33,786 nt of DNA, taken from JBCCFW01 sp039029535. Lineage in GTDB: Bacteria; Acidobacteriota; JBCCFW01. The translations under genes and the position numbers were made by a program. Each line of letters opens with the position of its first letter. The first letter of the stretch is position 1. The notes under the pieces are model-generated. The model was not told the origin of the DNA. It did not search any database and saw nothing but the letters and a program-made list of their open reading frames with translations. The stretch covers positions 1 to 33,786 of the forward strand of contig JBCCFW010000075.1 of NCBI GenBank assembly GCA_039029535.1, written 5' to 3'. Positions 7,531-15,202 of the stretch are shown here, in pieces.

Positions 7531-9357
7531 CTACCGGGCGCAGCGGAAGCCGACGGCGTCGCTCCGGACCGAGGCCTTGAGCGGCTGACGCACCGCGGAG
7601 CGGACGTTCATCGCCGAGCGACCACGGAAGCTGCCGCCGCGGGTCACGCGACGCGAGCCCCGCGGCGGGCCGGTCGGGTTGGTGGCGCCCGACTGGATGT
7701 AGGCGTCTTCGGAGTACCAGTCGCCCACCCACTCCCAGACGTTGCCGGAGAGGTTGAGCACGCCGTAGGGCGACGCACCCTCGGGGAAGCTCTCGACCGG
7801 CGCGGCGTGGACGTGACCGTCGCCGTCGACGCCCGAGTTCACGCGACCGGTGTTGAAGCGGTCACCCCAGGGGTAGGTCGAGCCCTGCGGGCCGCGGGCG
7901 GCCAGCTCCCACTCGGCCTCGGTGGGCAGGCGCTTGTCGAGGATGCTGCAGTACTCGGCGGCCTCTTCCCAGGTCACGTTCACCACCGGCTGATCGGCGG
8001 CGAAATTCCAGCCGGGCTGACGGGGGAGGGGCAGGCCGGAAGCCTGGAACTCCGCGACGCTCACCTCGGTGGCGTCGATGTCGAAGGCGCTGAGGCTGAC
8101 CTGGTGCGGCGGCGCCTCGTCCGGGAAGCCCAGACCGGCCGGGGTGCCCATGACGTAGGTGGTGGCCTCGATGCGGATCATCCCGTCGGAGAGACGGCGG
8201 CCGAGAGGCGTCTCCTCGTCGTCGGCCGCTCCCTCCTTCGGCTCAAAAGGGTGGTCGTCGTCTCCGTCGTGGTCATGACCCTCGAGCTCGGCGAGACGAG
8301 CGCGGGTCTGCTCGAGCTGACGGCGGAGGCGAGCGGCCTCGTCGTCGTCGGCCGGCGGGTCGTCCGCACCGTAGTAGCGCGAGCGCGGCGCTCCCGTGTT
8401 CATGTCGTCGCGGAGCGCCTCGATGCGCTGCCGGTAGGCCGACTTGCTGCCCTCCTCGGCCGGACGGCGAGCGACGTCGCGGGCGCCGGCCCGACGCAGC
8501 GGGCGACGACGGGGCCGCACGTCGTCGTGATCATCGGAGTGGTCGGCCTCCCAGCTGTCCTGGCCGTGACCGTGGCCTTCGGCATGGGCGGCGGCGAGCC
8601 GCTCGCGGGCGGCCTGGATGCGGAGACGCAGGTCACCGTCGGCCGCGCCGTCGTCGGACCACCGCGTGCCGGGGTAGCGACGTCCAGCGCCGGTCACCTC
8701 GCCGTCGCGGGCCTCGGGCTCGTCGCCCCAGTAGCTCTCGCCGCGGGCGTGGGCGTCCTTCCGGGCGCGCCGCTCGGCGATGTAGCGCCGACGGCCTTCG
8801 AGCCCGTCGGCATCACCACCGTGCTCCCGACGATCGCGGCGGGCCTTCCGCCCGTCGGTGGTCGACCAGGGAGTGTGGATGCTGCCGTCTCGCAAGGGAC
8901 GAGCGACGGGGCGAGAAACCTCGACGTCCCGAGGCTCCGCCGCGCGGCGGGGTCGGAGGACCCGGGCCGGGCGGCCGGTGGAGCTGAGGATGAGGAGCGT
9001 GTCGGCACCCTGAATCTCGAAGCGCGGCTGGAGATGGGAGCCCGCCAGGTCGATGACGATGCGGGACTGATCGCCGCCGAGGAAGCGCTGACCGAAGACC
9101 TGGACCTTCTGAATCCAGCGCGCGCTCGGCCAGGTCGTGTCGGTGCGGAAGTCGCTCCCGGTGACCGTGGCGATGAGCCGGCTCGGCGTCGGCCGCGTGA
9201 GCTCGACCTGGATCGGATCCGTGGCCGGGAGCCGGATCTGGGCGCCCTCGTGCGTGCCTCGCACGAAGACCGCCTCGGTGGCACCGGCCGACGTCGCGAT
9301 GACGGTCAGCAGGAAGGTGGGAAGGAGGATGAGCGGCTGCCGGGTCTTGGAGCGCAT
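7531..9357 (-). CDS. Secreted AMIN-like / formylglycine-generating-enzyme-fold protein
   Basis: The product has 608 aa. A signal peptide covers residues 1-26. Residues about 28-128 look like an AMIN domain (SRIVIDLAGSHLQP, then ILSSTGRPARV). Residues about 150-390 are low-complexity, rich in Arg, Asp and His, with clusters such as HAEGHGHG and GHDHDGDDDH and a short coiled coil near 340-360. Residues about 391-608 form an FGE-sulfatase (SUMF1) domain: TYVMGTP, EVSVAEF, RLPTEAEWE, NVWEWVGDWY, RGGSFRG, ending VGFRCAR. The two active-site cysteines of true FGE are not there; the region reads RGGSFRGRSAMNVRSAVR. It is therefore probably a binding or structural member rather than an oxidase. It lies 139 bp downstream of the reductase gene and 30 bp before the GT4 gene. 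The function is unknown. Confidence 0.8.
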   Translation of the reverse strand: MRSKTRQPLILLPTFLLTVIATSAGATEAVFVRGTHEGAQIRLPATDPIQVELTRPTPSRLIATVTGSDFRTDTTWPSARWIQKVQVFGQRFLGGDQSRIVIDLAGSHLQPRFEIQGADTLLILSSTGRPARVLRPRRAAEPRDVEVSRPVARPLRDGSIHTPWSTTDGRKARRDRREHGGDADGLEGRRRYIAERRARKDAHARGESYWGDEPEARDGEVTGAGRRYPGTRWSDDGAADGDLRLRIQAARERLAAAHAEGHGHGQDSWEADHSDDHDDVRPRRRPLRRAGARDVARRPAEEGSKSAYRQRIEALRDDMNTGAPRSRYYGADDPPADDDEAARLRRQLEQTRARLAELEGHDHDGDDDHPFEPKEGAADDEETPLGRRLSDGMIRIEATTYVMGTPAGLGFPDEAPPHQVSLSAFDIDATEVSVAEFQASGLPLPRQPGWNFAADQPVVNVTWEEAAEYCSILDKRLPTEAEWELAARGPQGSTYPWGDRFNTGRVNSGVDGDGHVHAAPVESFPEGASPYGVLNLSGNVWEWVGDWYSEDAYIQSGATNPTGPPRGSRRVTRGGSFRGRSAMNVRSAVRQPLKASVRSDAVGFRCAR

Positions 9358-9439
9358 GCGCCTCTCTCGCGCCTCGCCCCCCCGCAGCCCCTTCGCAGGG
9401 TGTCACGAGGCCAAGGCGAGGAGACCACCTCGGGCGCGC

Positions 9440-9505
9440 GAAAGTCAAGTTTTGGGCACGAAAAGGGGGGCTACCGGCCGCTCGGCGGAGCCTCGCCTAC
9501 GAGGC
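9440..9505 (-). terminator. Possible weak terminator or processing hairpin after the reductase gene
   Basis: On the minus strand, GCCTCG-TAGG-CGAGGC (9505 to 9490) overlaps the stop codon of the reductase. It is followed by a second GC-rich pairing (GGCT...AGCC) and a CCCCCCTTTT tract. This could reduce read-through into the FGE-fold gene. The rest of the 139-bp gap (9358-9496) contains a TTGACT on the minus strand but no convincing -10. Confidence 0.3.
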
Positions 9506-11806
9506 CTTCTTCTCCATCGCCTGGACCGCCGAGGCGACGAGCGAGTCGTAGGAGATCGTCGCGCCAGCCGAGTCGACCTGGCCGAAGGTCAGGGTGCCGG
9601 TGGGGCAGGCCTGGACGCAGGCGGAGCAGCGAACGCACTGCGGGTCCTGCATCGGCACGCCCTTGTTGGCGAAGTTCATGATGTCGATGCCCTGGTGGCA
9701 GGTCGCCGTGCAGGCATTGCAGGAGATGCACTTCTTCTTCTCGGGGATGATCGCGAAGCGGCTGAAGCGCGCGTAGACGTGCATGAGCGCCGCCAGCGGA
9801 CAGGCGAAGCGGCACCACGTGCGTCCCGAGAACCAGAAGTAGAGACCCACCCCGAGCACGCCGGCCAGGAGGATGTCGACTGCGTGGGCGTAGAAGCCCG
9901 CAAACAGCGAGGCGTGGAGCTGGGCGGCCATCGAGTCGTGGCCCTGCACCCAGCCGACGATGCGCAGGCCGAGGAGCACGAAGGCCAGCACGAGGATGGC
10001 CTGCCCGAGCATGTTGAGCCGGTTGCTCCACGGGCCGTGGGGCATGGCGTGACGATGCTGGTCGCCCATGGTCTCGGCCATGGCACCGCAGGAGCACAGC
10101 CAGCCGCAGTAGACCCCCTTGCCCCAGTAGTAGATCGCCGCCGGGATGAGCACGAAGGTCTGGATGGCCGAGATCACCAGCCACCAGGGCATGGGCTGGG
10201 GCGTGAACACGTTGTAGACGTTGAGCGGGAACGCGAGGATGAAGCCGTAGGCCCGCCAGTACTCGCGTCCGTTGCCGTAACCCACCGCTGGGAACAAGGC
10301 GTCCATGACGGCGGTGGGCAGCCAGCCTTGCTTGTCCATCCAGGGCAGCAGGATCTCCGGCAGCAGGAACAGCGGGAAGACCTGCACGAGCATGAGCACC
10401 GTGGTCTGCACGGTGACGTACGGGGTCTTGCGTCGTCGGATCCGGATGATCCCGAAGATGACGATGACCAACGAATAGATCAGCGTCGCCCAGAAGCCCG
10501 TGTACTGCGCCGAGCGCAGGATGACCCCGCCGAGCGTGCTCGCGGCCTCCGGCGCCATGAGGTCGGAGAAGAGCTGCGGCAGGTTGAACGGGAAGTACGG
10601 GCCATCGGGCGAGCCCTTGCCCAGGAAGCTCTTGAAGGGGACCGGCCAGTCGTTCTTGAACGAGTAGTAGAGCGTCGCCACGGTCATGAAGAGCCCGAGG
10701 CCGACGAAGGTGCCCGGGCGCCACTCGCCCTGGACGTGCACGCCCGACTGACGGAAGAAGTCGAGGGGCGGCTGGCGGCCGATCATCGAGAAGACGACAT
10801 CGTTCTCGAGCGTCTGCTCGCCGTCGGGACCCTTGATGGTCACCTCGTCCTCGGTGATGGACACCGGGCTCGTCGAGGTCAGGACCGTCAGCTTGCCCGC
10901 GTGACGACCCGGGCCGAGGAAGGGGCCGGCAGCCGTGGTCACGCGCTCGGAGCTGGGCTCGTCGACGTCGACGTCGGCGTCCCCCGACTCCTGCAGCGCC
11001 GCCAGGCGCTCGAGGTTCTCGGGCTTGGGGCGCGACAGCTCCTTGCCGCGATAGATGAGCGTGACGTCACCACCGCACTGGGTCAGGGCGATCGCGGTCT
11101 CGACCGCCGAGTCACCGCCGCCGACCACCAGCGAGCGGGTCGAGCAGAAGTCCTGCGGGTCATGGAGACGGTTGTAGACCTTGGGGAGCTCCTCCCCGGG
11201 CACGCCCAGCTTGCGGAAGTTGCCCGAGCGTCCGAGCGCGACGACGACACGACGACAGCTCAGCGACTCGTCGCCGGCTAGCTCGACCTCGAAGCGGTCG
11301 CCCTTGCGACGTGCAGCCAGCGCTCGCGCGGTGCGCGTCTCGATGCCCTCGGTCTGCGAGCGGAGCTCGGCGAGGAGATCTTCCTTCACGTCGGCGCCGA
11401 CCTGCACCTCGCCCGACGGGGTCATCTCGGTGGGGTAGGTGAAGATGGGCTTCCCCTTCGGGAAGTTGACGATCGTCGAGAACGCCTCGCTGGCCTCGAG
11501 GATCTCGAAGGACAGTCCCTGCTTCCGCGCTTCGACGGCGGCGGCCATGCCCGAGACACCGGCGCCGATGATGACGAGGTCGAGGACCTCGCCGCCGCGC
11601 TGGCCCTCCGGCAGGCTCGCTGCCGCTTGCTGCACGGCCTTCGAGCCGCTGTCCACGGCGAACTTGAGAAGGGGAATTCCCTTCAGGTCGCCGACGACCC
11701 CCAGACCCGGTACGTGGGTCGAGCCGTCCTCACGAACCAGGGGCAGCTTCTCGACCCGTCCAGCGGGCCAGCGACCATGCAACCAGCGGTAGTAACGATG
11801 CAGCAC
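9497..11806 (-). CDS. FAD/NAD(P)H reductase fused to NapH-like membrane polyferredoxin
   Basis: The product has 769 aa. The N-terminal half is a pyridine-nucleotide-disulfide-type flavoprotein. It has FAD motif GAGVSG (81-86), NAD(P) motif GGGDSA (229-234), and a second FAD-binding end near MIGRQPP (341-347). From about 367 there are several membrane segments with the NapH/CcoG-like cysteines CGWLCSCG (Cys567, 571, 573) and CRFACP (Cys665, 669). Two classical 4Fe-4S motifs follow: Cys693/696/699/703 and Cys724/727/730/734, the latter ending CP. The whole suggests an NAD(P)H-fed, membrane-bound electron donor that passes electrons through Fe-S clusters to an unknown partner. GTG 11806 is chosen because AGGAGG (complement of 11811-11816) lies 4 nt upstream. 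It is the first gene of the operon toward 6262. Confidence 0.87.
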   Translation of the reverse strand: MLHRYYRWLHGRWPAGRVEKLPLVREDGSTHVPGLGVVGDLKGIPLLKFAVDSGSKAVQQAAASLPEGQRGGEVLDLVIIGAGVSGMAAAVEARKQGLSFEILEASEAFSTIVNFPKGKPIFTYPTEMTPSGEVQVGADVKEDLLAELRSQTEGIETRTARALAARRKGDRFEVELAGDESLSCRRVVVALGRSGNFRKLGVPGEELPKVYNRLHDPQDFCSTRSLVVGGGDSAVETAIALTQCGGDVTLIYRGKELSRPKPENLERLAALQESGDADVDVDEPSSERVTTAAGPFLGPGRHAGKLTVLTSTSPVSITEDEVTIKGPDGEQTLENDVVFSMIGRQPPLDFFRQSGVHVQGEWRPGTFVGLGLFMTVATLYYSFKNDWPVPFKSFLGKGSPDGPYFPFNLPQLFSDLMAPEAASTLGGVILRSAQYTGFWATLIYSLVIVIFGIIRIRRRKTPYVTVQTTVLMLVQVFPLFLLPEILLPWMDKQGWLPTAVMDALFPAVGYGNGREYWRAYGFILAFPLNVYNVFTPQPMPWWLVISAIQTFVLIPAAIYYWGKGVYCGWLCSCGAMAETMGDQHRHAMPHGPWSNRLNMLGQAILVLAFVLLGLRIVGWVQGHDSMAAQLHASLFAGFYAHAVDILLAGVLGVGLYFWFSGRTWCRFACPLAALMHVYARFSRFAIIPEKKKCISCNACTATCHQGIDIMNFANKGVPMQDPQCVRCSACVQACPTGTLTFGQVDSAGATISYDSLVASAVQAMEKKAS

Positions 11807-11810
11807 GGGG

Positions 11811-11816
11811 CCTCCT
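11811..11816 (-). promoter_or_regulatory. Shine-Dalgarno deciding the reductase start
   Basis: AGGAGG read on the minus strand lies 4 nt before GTG 11806. It fixes the start and leaves only 21 bp to the upstream ATG candidate (11828) of the divergent gene. That gene may really start later, at GTG 11909. Confidence 0.6.
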
Positions 11817-11827
11817 TCCCGGGTTCG

Positions 11828-12766
11828 ATGCCCGGGAGCTCGGGTGCGTCACGTGGCGCGAGCCTATCGCAGGCTCCAGCCCGCCCGAACGGCGCGTCGA
11901 GGAGCCTGGTGCTCGTCCTGATCCCGCTGCTTCTCGCGACGCCGAGACCGGCTGCGGCTGCCCCCGTCACGGGTTCGGCAGAGGGCCGACCGACCTGGAG
12001 CGAGCTCCGATTCCGGGCCCGCAAGGCGCTGGTGGCGGAGGCCGAGGTCGTCGTCACCTGGGTCGAGGACCGACGCTCGGTGGGGCGACTGCGGGGCGAG
12101 CTCGACGCGAGCTTCCACGGCCGCTCCACGACCGATTGCCTCCACGAGATCGGCACGGGCCGACTCCTCGAGATGGAGTACTCACGCCCCCGCAAGCGCT
12201 GGCGACGCTGGTCCGTGACCGACGACACGCTGGTTCAGCGCTCACGGCGGCCCGCCAGTCGCCGCGAGCGACGTCGCCCGCGCGAAAGTTGGAGTGACGC
12301 CCGCGAAGCCGAGGTGGACCTCCCGCCGGACGGCACCCTGGTCGAGGGCCATCTCCTCCTGCTCCTGGCCAGCCGGTCAGAGGCCGAGCGCGATGACCTC
12401 GTCGTGGTCCGACGCCGGGCCGTCCAGGCGGTCGCGATCGAGGACGCGGGCGAGGTGACCGAGTCCGTCGACGTTCGGCTCCGCTGGCCGACGGGGGAGC
12501 AGCGGCTCCGCGGGAGCCGAGTGCTGCGCTGTCGACGCCTGCGGCCGGCCGACGAGGACACCTCTCTCGGGCTCTTCGGTCTCGACTCGGCGGTGGAGGT
12601 GCTCGTCGAGCCGACCCTGGGGCTGCCTGTCGAGGTGCGTGGGAAGAGCTCCGCCCTCGGCAAGGTGCGCCTGCGTCTCCGCGAGGCGACCCTGCACGAG
12701 GCGCCCCCGACGTCTCCGAACGGTCCCGGTGCCGAGGCTGCTCCGGGGCACGGGCGCGTGCCATGA
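11828..12766 (+). CDS. Secreted hypothetical protein (outer-membrane-carrier-like beta protein possible)
   Basis: The product has 312 aa from ATG 11828. A signal sequence with hydrophobic core SLVLVLIPLLLATPRPAAAA lies at about residues 26-45, which is far from this start. GTG 11909 (Val28), with GGAG at 11901-11904, may be the true start. The mature protein has charged alternating strands (VVVTWVEDRRSVGRLRGEL, VRLRWPTGEQRLRGSRVLR, VEVLVEPTLGLPVEVRGKS). The pattern 'leads to a glycine turn, then Leu-Pro-Val' resembles periplasmic lipoprotein-sorting or outer-membrane-associated proteins, but no family can be named. The stop overlaps the next gene's start by ATGA (12763-12766). The promoter must lie inside or beside the divergent reductase gene. 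Confidence 0.6.
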   Translation: MPGSSGASRGASLSQAPARPNGASRSLVLVLIPLLLATPRPAAAAPVTGSAEGRPTWSELRFRARKALVAEAEVVVTWVEDRRSVGRLRGELDASFHGRSTTDCLHEIGTGRLLEMEYSRPRKRWRRWSVTDDTLVQRSRRPASRRERRRPRESWSDAREAEVDLPPDGTLVEGHLLLLLASRSEAERDDLVVVRRRAVQAVAIEDAGEVTESVDVRLRWPTGEQRLRGSRVLRCRRLRPADEDTSLGLFGLDSAVEVLVEPTLGLPVEVRGKSSALGKVRLRLREATLHEAPPTSPNGPGAEAAPGHGRVP

Positions 12767-13254
12767 TTCCGGTGATGCGTTTCTACCTGCCCTGCACCCT
12801 CGTGCTTCTCGCCCTCACCGCGAGCGGCTGCGCCTTCTCCGAGCCGGCTCCCACCGAGCTGGCCCTCGAGCCCCTCGTCCACGATCGCCGGGGCTGCCCG
12901 GGTCGGACGCGTGGCACCGCCGTGCTCCGCGACGCCGGGATGCTCGAGCGCTGGTGGACCCAGGTCGCCTGCCGGACGGGGAGCCCGCCCGTCGTCGACT
13001 TCGACGCCAACGTGGTCGTCGCCATCCAGGACCGGCCCGGTCCCAACGGCTGCTACGACGCGCGCATCGCCTCCATCGCTCCGACCCCGAGCGGGCTGGA
13101 GGCGCGGGTCTGGCGGCGGGTGCCGGGACCGGGCGAGAGCTGCACGATGGCGCTGGTCTATCCGATCGATGCCGTCGTCGTGCCGCGCTTCACCGAGACG
13201 CTCACGTTCACCTGGCAGGACGTGCCGGGCGGCGAGGCCCCGCCCTCTCGATGA
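12763..13254 (+). CDS. Lipoprotein with PrcB-like C-terminal domain
   Basis: The product has 163 aa. The N-terminus is a lipoprotein signal ending TASGC (Cys23), so it should be anchored in a membrane facing the periplasm. The body has a strand pattern resembling the PrcB C-terminal domain seen in small exported proteins: VVDFDANVVVAIQDRPGP, then RIASIAPTPSGLEARVWR, and a final TMALVYPIDAVVVPR. Extra Cys residues (in RGCPG, VACRTG, GCYD and SCTM) could form disulfides. ATG 12763 overlaps the upstream stop by 4 nt; ATG 12775 is an alternative start giving MRFYLP. Its own TGA overlaps the next ATG (13251). The function is not known. The PrcB link is from motif resemblance only. Confidence 0.6.
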   Translation: MIPVMRFYLPCTLVLLALTASGCAFSEPAPTELALEPLVHDRRGCPGRTRGTAVLRDAGMLERWWTQVACRTGSPPVVDFDANVVVAIQDRPGPNGCYDARIASIAPTPSGLEARVWRRVPGPGESCTMALVYPIDAVVVPRFTETLTFTWQDVPGGEAPPSR

Positions 13255-14033
13255 GCGAGCCCGACTGGGCGACCGCGAACGCGGAGGAGATCCTCACGAG
13301 CCTCGGGTCGATCGACCTGGGGGCCTTCGAGACCCTCCTCGAGAACGACGCCTTCACCGAGGACCACGTCAAGCTCCTCCTGAAGGACCGCACCCTGGAG
13401 GCCGAGCTCGTCGAGCGCATCTCGCGAGAGGCGCGCTTCTTCCGGCGGGGCTCCATCCGGCTCGGCCTCGTCATGCACCCGAAGATCCCTCGGGTCCGTG
13501 GGCTCGAGCTCGTGCCTTACCTTTTCTGGCGCGACTGCTTGAAGGTCGCGACGAGCGTGCGGGTCCATCCCCAGCTCCGGGTCTTGGCCGAGGCCCAGGT
13601 GGCCGAGCGCATCCCCGAGCTCACGGTGGGCGAGCGGATGTCGATCGCGCGGCTGGGGACCCGTCCGGTCATCGCGCAGCTCCGGAATGACGACGACCTC
13701 CGGGTCATCTCCGCTCTCCTCCAGAACTTCCGCTGCACCGAAGAAGACGTCCTCGGGATCGTCAACCAGGCGAAGAACCCGGCGGTGCTCAGCGCGATCG
13801 TTCACCACGGCAAGTGGAAGCAGCGGCCTCAGGTGAAGGCGATGCTCGTCCGGAATCCGCGGCTGCCGCTGCCGTCGGCCCTGGGCCTGCTCGACTCTCT
13901 CGGCTACGGCGAGCTCATGAGCCTGTCGCTCAAGAAGGACGTCCCGCGATTGCTCCGAGACTCCGCCCGGAGGCTGGCCACCGAGCGCCACCCGAGTCGG
14001 ACCGGTCGCACGGGTCCTCGCAACCAGCGCTGA
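13251..14033 (+). CDS. Helical-repeat protein A (leucine-rich/HEAT-like, uncharacterised)
   Basis: The product has 260 aa, predicted cytoplasmic and almost all helical. Repeated units have the form 'VLGIVNQAKNPAVLSAI', 'VKAMLVRNPRLPLPSAL' and 'LFWRDCLKVATSVRVHPQLR'. These alternate short helices with an Asn-Pro or His-Pro-x-x-Pro turn. I recognise this as a type of repeat protein common as hypothetical proteins in Acidobacteriota and delta-type bacteria. It shares the order GER(M)SIA/AEKVQLA, TEEDVLGI/TEDEVEKI, VRNPRLPLPSAL/VKNPRTPVPVAL with protein B at 15199-16434, so the two are paralogues. It starts in an ATGA overlap with the lipoprotein gene and is followed 44 bp later by the RodZ-like gene. 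The function is unknown. Confidence 0.7.
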   Translation: MSEPDWATANAEEILTSLGSIDLGAFETLLENDAFTEDHVKLLLKDRTLEAELVERISREARFFRRGSIRLGLVMHPKIPRVRGLELVPYLFWRDCLKVATSVRVHPQLRVLAEAQVAERIPELTVGERMSIARLGTRPVIAQLRNDDDLRVISALLQNFRCTEEDVLGIVNQAKNPAVLSAIVHHGKWKQRPQVKAMLVRNPRLPLPSALGLLDSLGYGELMSLSLKKDVPRLLRDSARRLATERHPSRTGRTGPRNQR

Positions 14034-14077
14034 CGGGTCGAACACTTCACGCTTGGAGCCAGAGAGGGGTCTTTGCG

Positions 14078-15202
14078 ATGATCCGTCCCATGAGCGGGAT
14101 CATCAGCAAGGACTCCGGGACGGACACCAGCGTCGGCCAGGCCACCACCGCCGAGGCTCAGTCCATCGGGGCGGCGCTGAGGAAGGGCCGGGAAGACGCC
14201 GGCATCTCCCTCGACGCCGCCGCCGCCGCCACTCGCATCCCGCGCCGTCACCTCGAGGCGCTCGAGGCCGACCGTCTCGATCTCCTGCCCGGCACCATCT
14301 ATGCCCGGCAGTTCCTGCGCACCCACGCCGAGCACGTGGGGCTCGACCCCGAGCCCTTCGTCGAGGCGCTCGATGACTGGCTCGCTCAGCATCAGCAGCC
14401 GACCAAGCAGGCCCGGCGCAAGCGGGGTGGCCTGGGACCGTGGGTGGTCGCCGCCTTCGTCGCGGCCGCTGCCGTCACCGGTGCGGTGTTCGCGTGGTCG
14501 GCCTTGCAAGGGGAGGACGCCGCCGTCGTCACGGCCGGTGACCCGCCGCCTGCCACCACGAAGTCCGAGCCGGCCCGCACGACCCCGAGCGCGACGCCCG
14601 TGACCACCGCGGGTCGGACCGGCGGTGCCGCGGCCGTGCCGGTGACCGCCGCCGCGGAGTCGCGGCAACCCGAAGAGAGCGCCGCCTTGAGCGACGACGC
14701 CGTGACGTCGGGTAGTGACGACGGCTCGTCGGGGACGTCCACCGAGTCGGCGACGGAGAGCGATGACGCCACGTCCGAGGTGACCGAGGCCGTCGAGACG
14801 CCGCCGGCGACCGAGCCCGAGACGACCCCGTCGGCCGACGAGCCCGAGCCGGTGGTCGAGTCGGCGGCCGAGCCCGTCGCCACGCCGCCCGTTCTCGAGC
14901 TGACGCCGCCTCCGCGTCGGCCGGCGCCCCCGAAGGAAGAGCCGCCGATCCTCCGGCTCGTGTTCACCGCGGCCTCCTGGATCGAGGTCGAGCGTGAAGG
15001 CGTGGCCGAGCCCTTGCTGGGGCTTCAGGACGCCGGTGAAGAGCTCAGCTTCATCCTCGACCGCCCGATGGAGATCCGGCTGGGCAACGCCGGTGGTGTC
15101 CGACTCGAAATCGACGGACGGACCGCGCGGCCCCTCGGAGCGGCTGGCGAGGGACGCATCTTGCGCCTCGATCCCCAGAACTGGCGTACCTTGCTCCGGT
15201 GA
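14078..15202 (+). CDS. RodZ-like membrane protein with HTH_25 and DUF4115 domains
   Basis: The product has 374 aa. Residues about 25-100 form the Cro/CI-type HTH of RodZ (SIGAALRKGREDAGISL...TRIPRRHLEALE...LPGTIYARQFLRTHAEHVGLD). A basic patch (QARRKRGG) precedes a single membrane segment at about 119-142. Then comes a long Thr/Glu/Pro/Ala-rich periplasmic linker (about 145-300) and a C-terminal beta domain (LRLVFTAASWIEVE...GRILRLDP) matching DUF4115. RodZ links MreB to the cell-wall elongation machinery. An AGAGAGGGG stretch (14061-14069) supports ATG 14078 over ATG 14090. The stop overlaps GTG 15199 by 4 nt, so it is translated with protein B. Confidence 0.82.
   Translation: MIRPMSGIISKDSGTDTSVGQATTAEAQSIGAALRKGREDAGISLDAAAAATRIPRRHLEALEADRLDLLPGTIYARQFLRTHAEHVGLDPEPFVEALDDWLAQHQQPTKQARRKRGGLGPWVVAAFVAAAAVTGAVFAWSALQGEDAAVVTAGDPPPATTKSEPARTTPSATPVTTAGRTGGAAAVPVTAAAESRQPEESAALSDDAVTSGSDDGSSGTSTESATESDDATSEVTEAVETPPATEPETTPSADEPEPVVESAAEPVATPPVLELTPPPRRPAPPKEEPPILRLVFTAASWIEVEREGVAEPLLGLQDAGEELSFILDRPMEIRLGNAGGVRLEIDGRTARPLGAAGEGRILRLDPQNWRTLLR

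Noticed and set aside
6343..9681. Plus-strand open frame of over 1100 codons opposite the GT4 and FGE-fold genes
   Set aside because: It covers two well-recognised genes on the other strand and shows no domain; a composition shadow.
9137..11281. Plus-strand open frame opposite the reductase-polyferredoxin gene
   Set aside because: The opposite strand carries intact FAD, NAD and Fe-S motifs, and this frame shows none.
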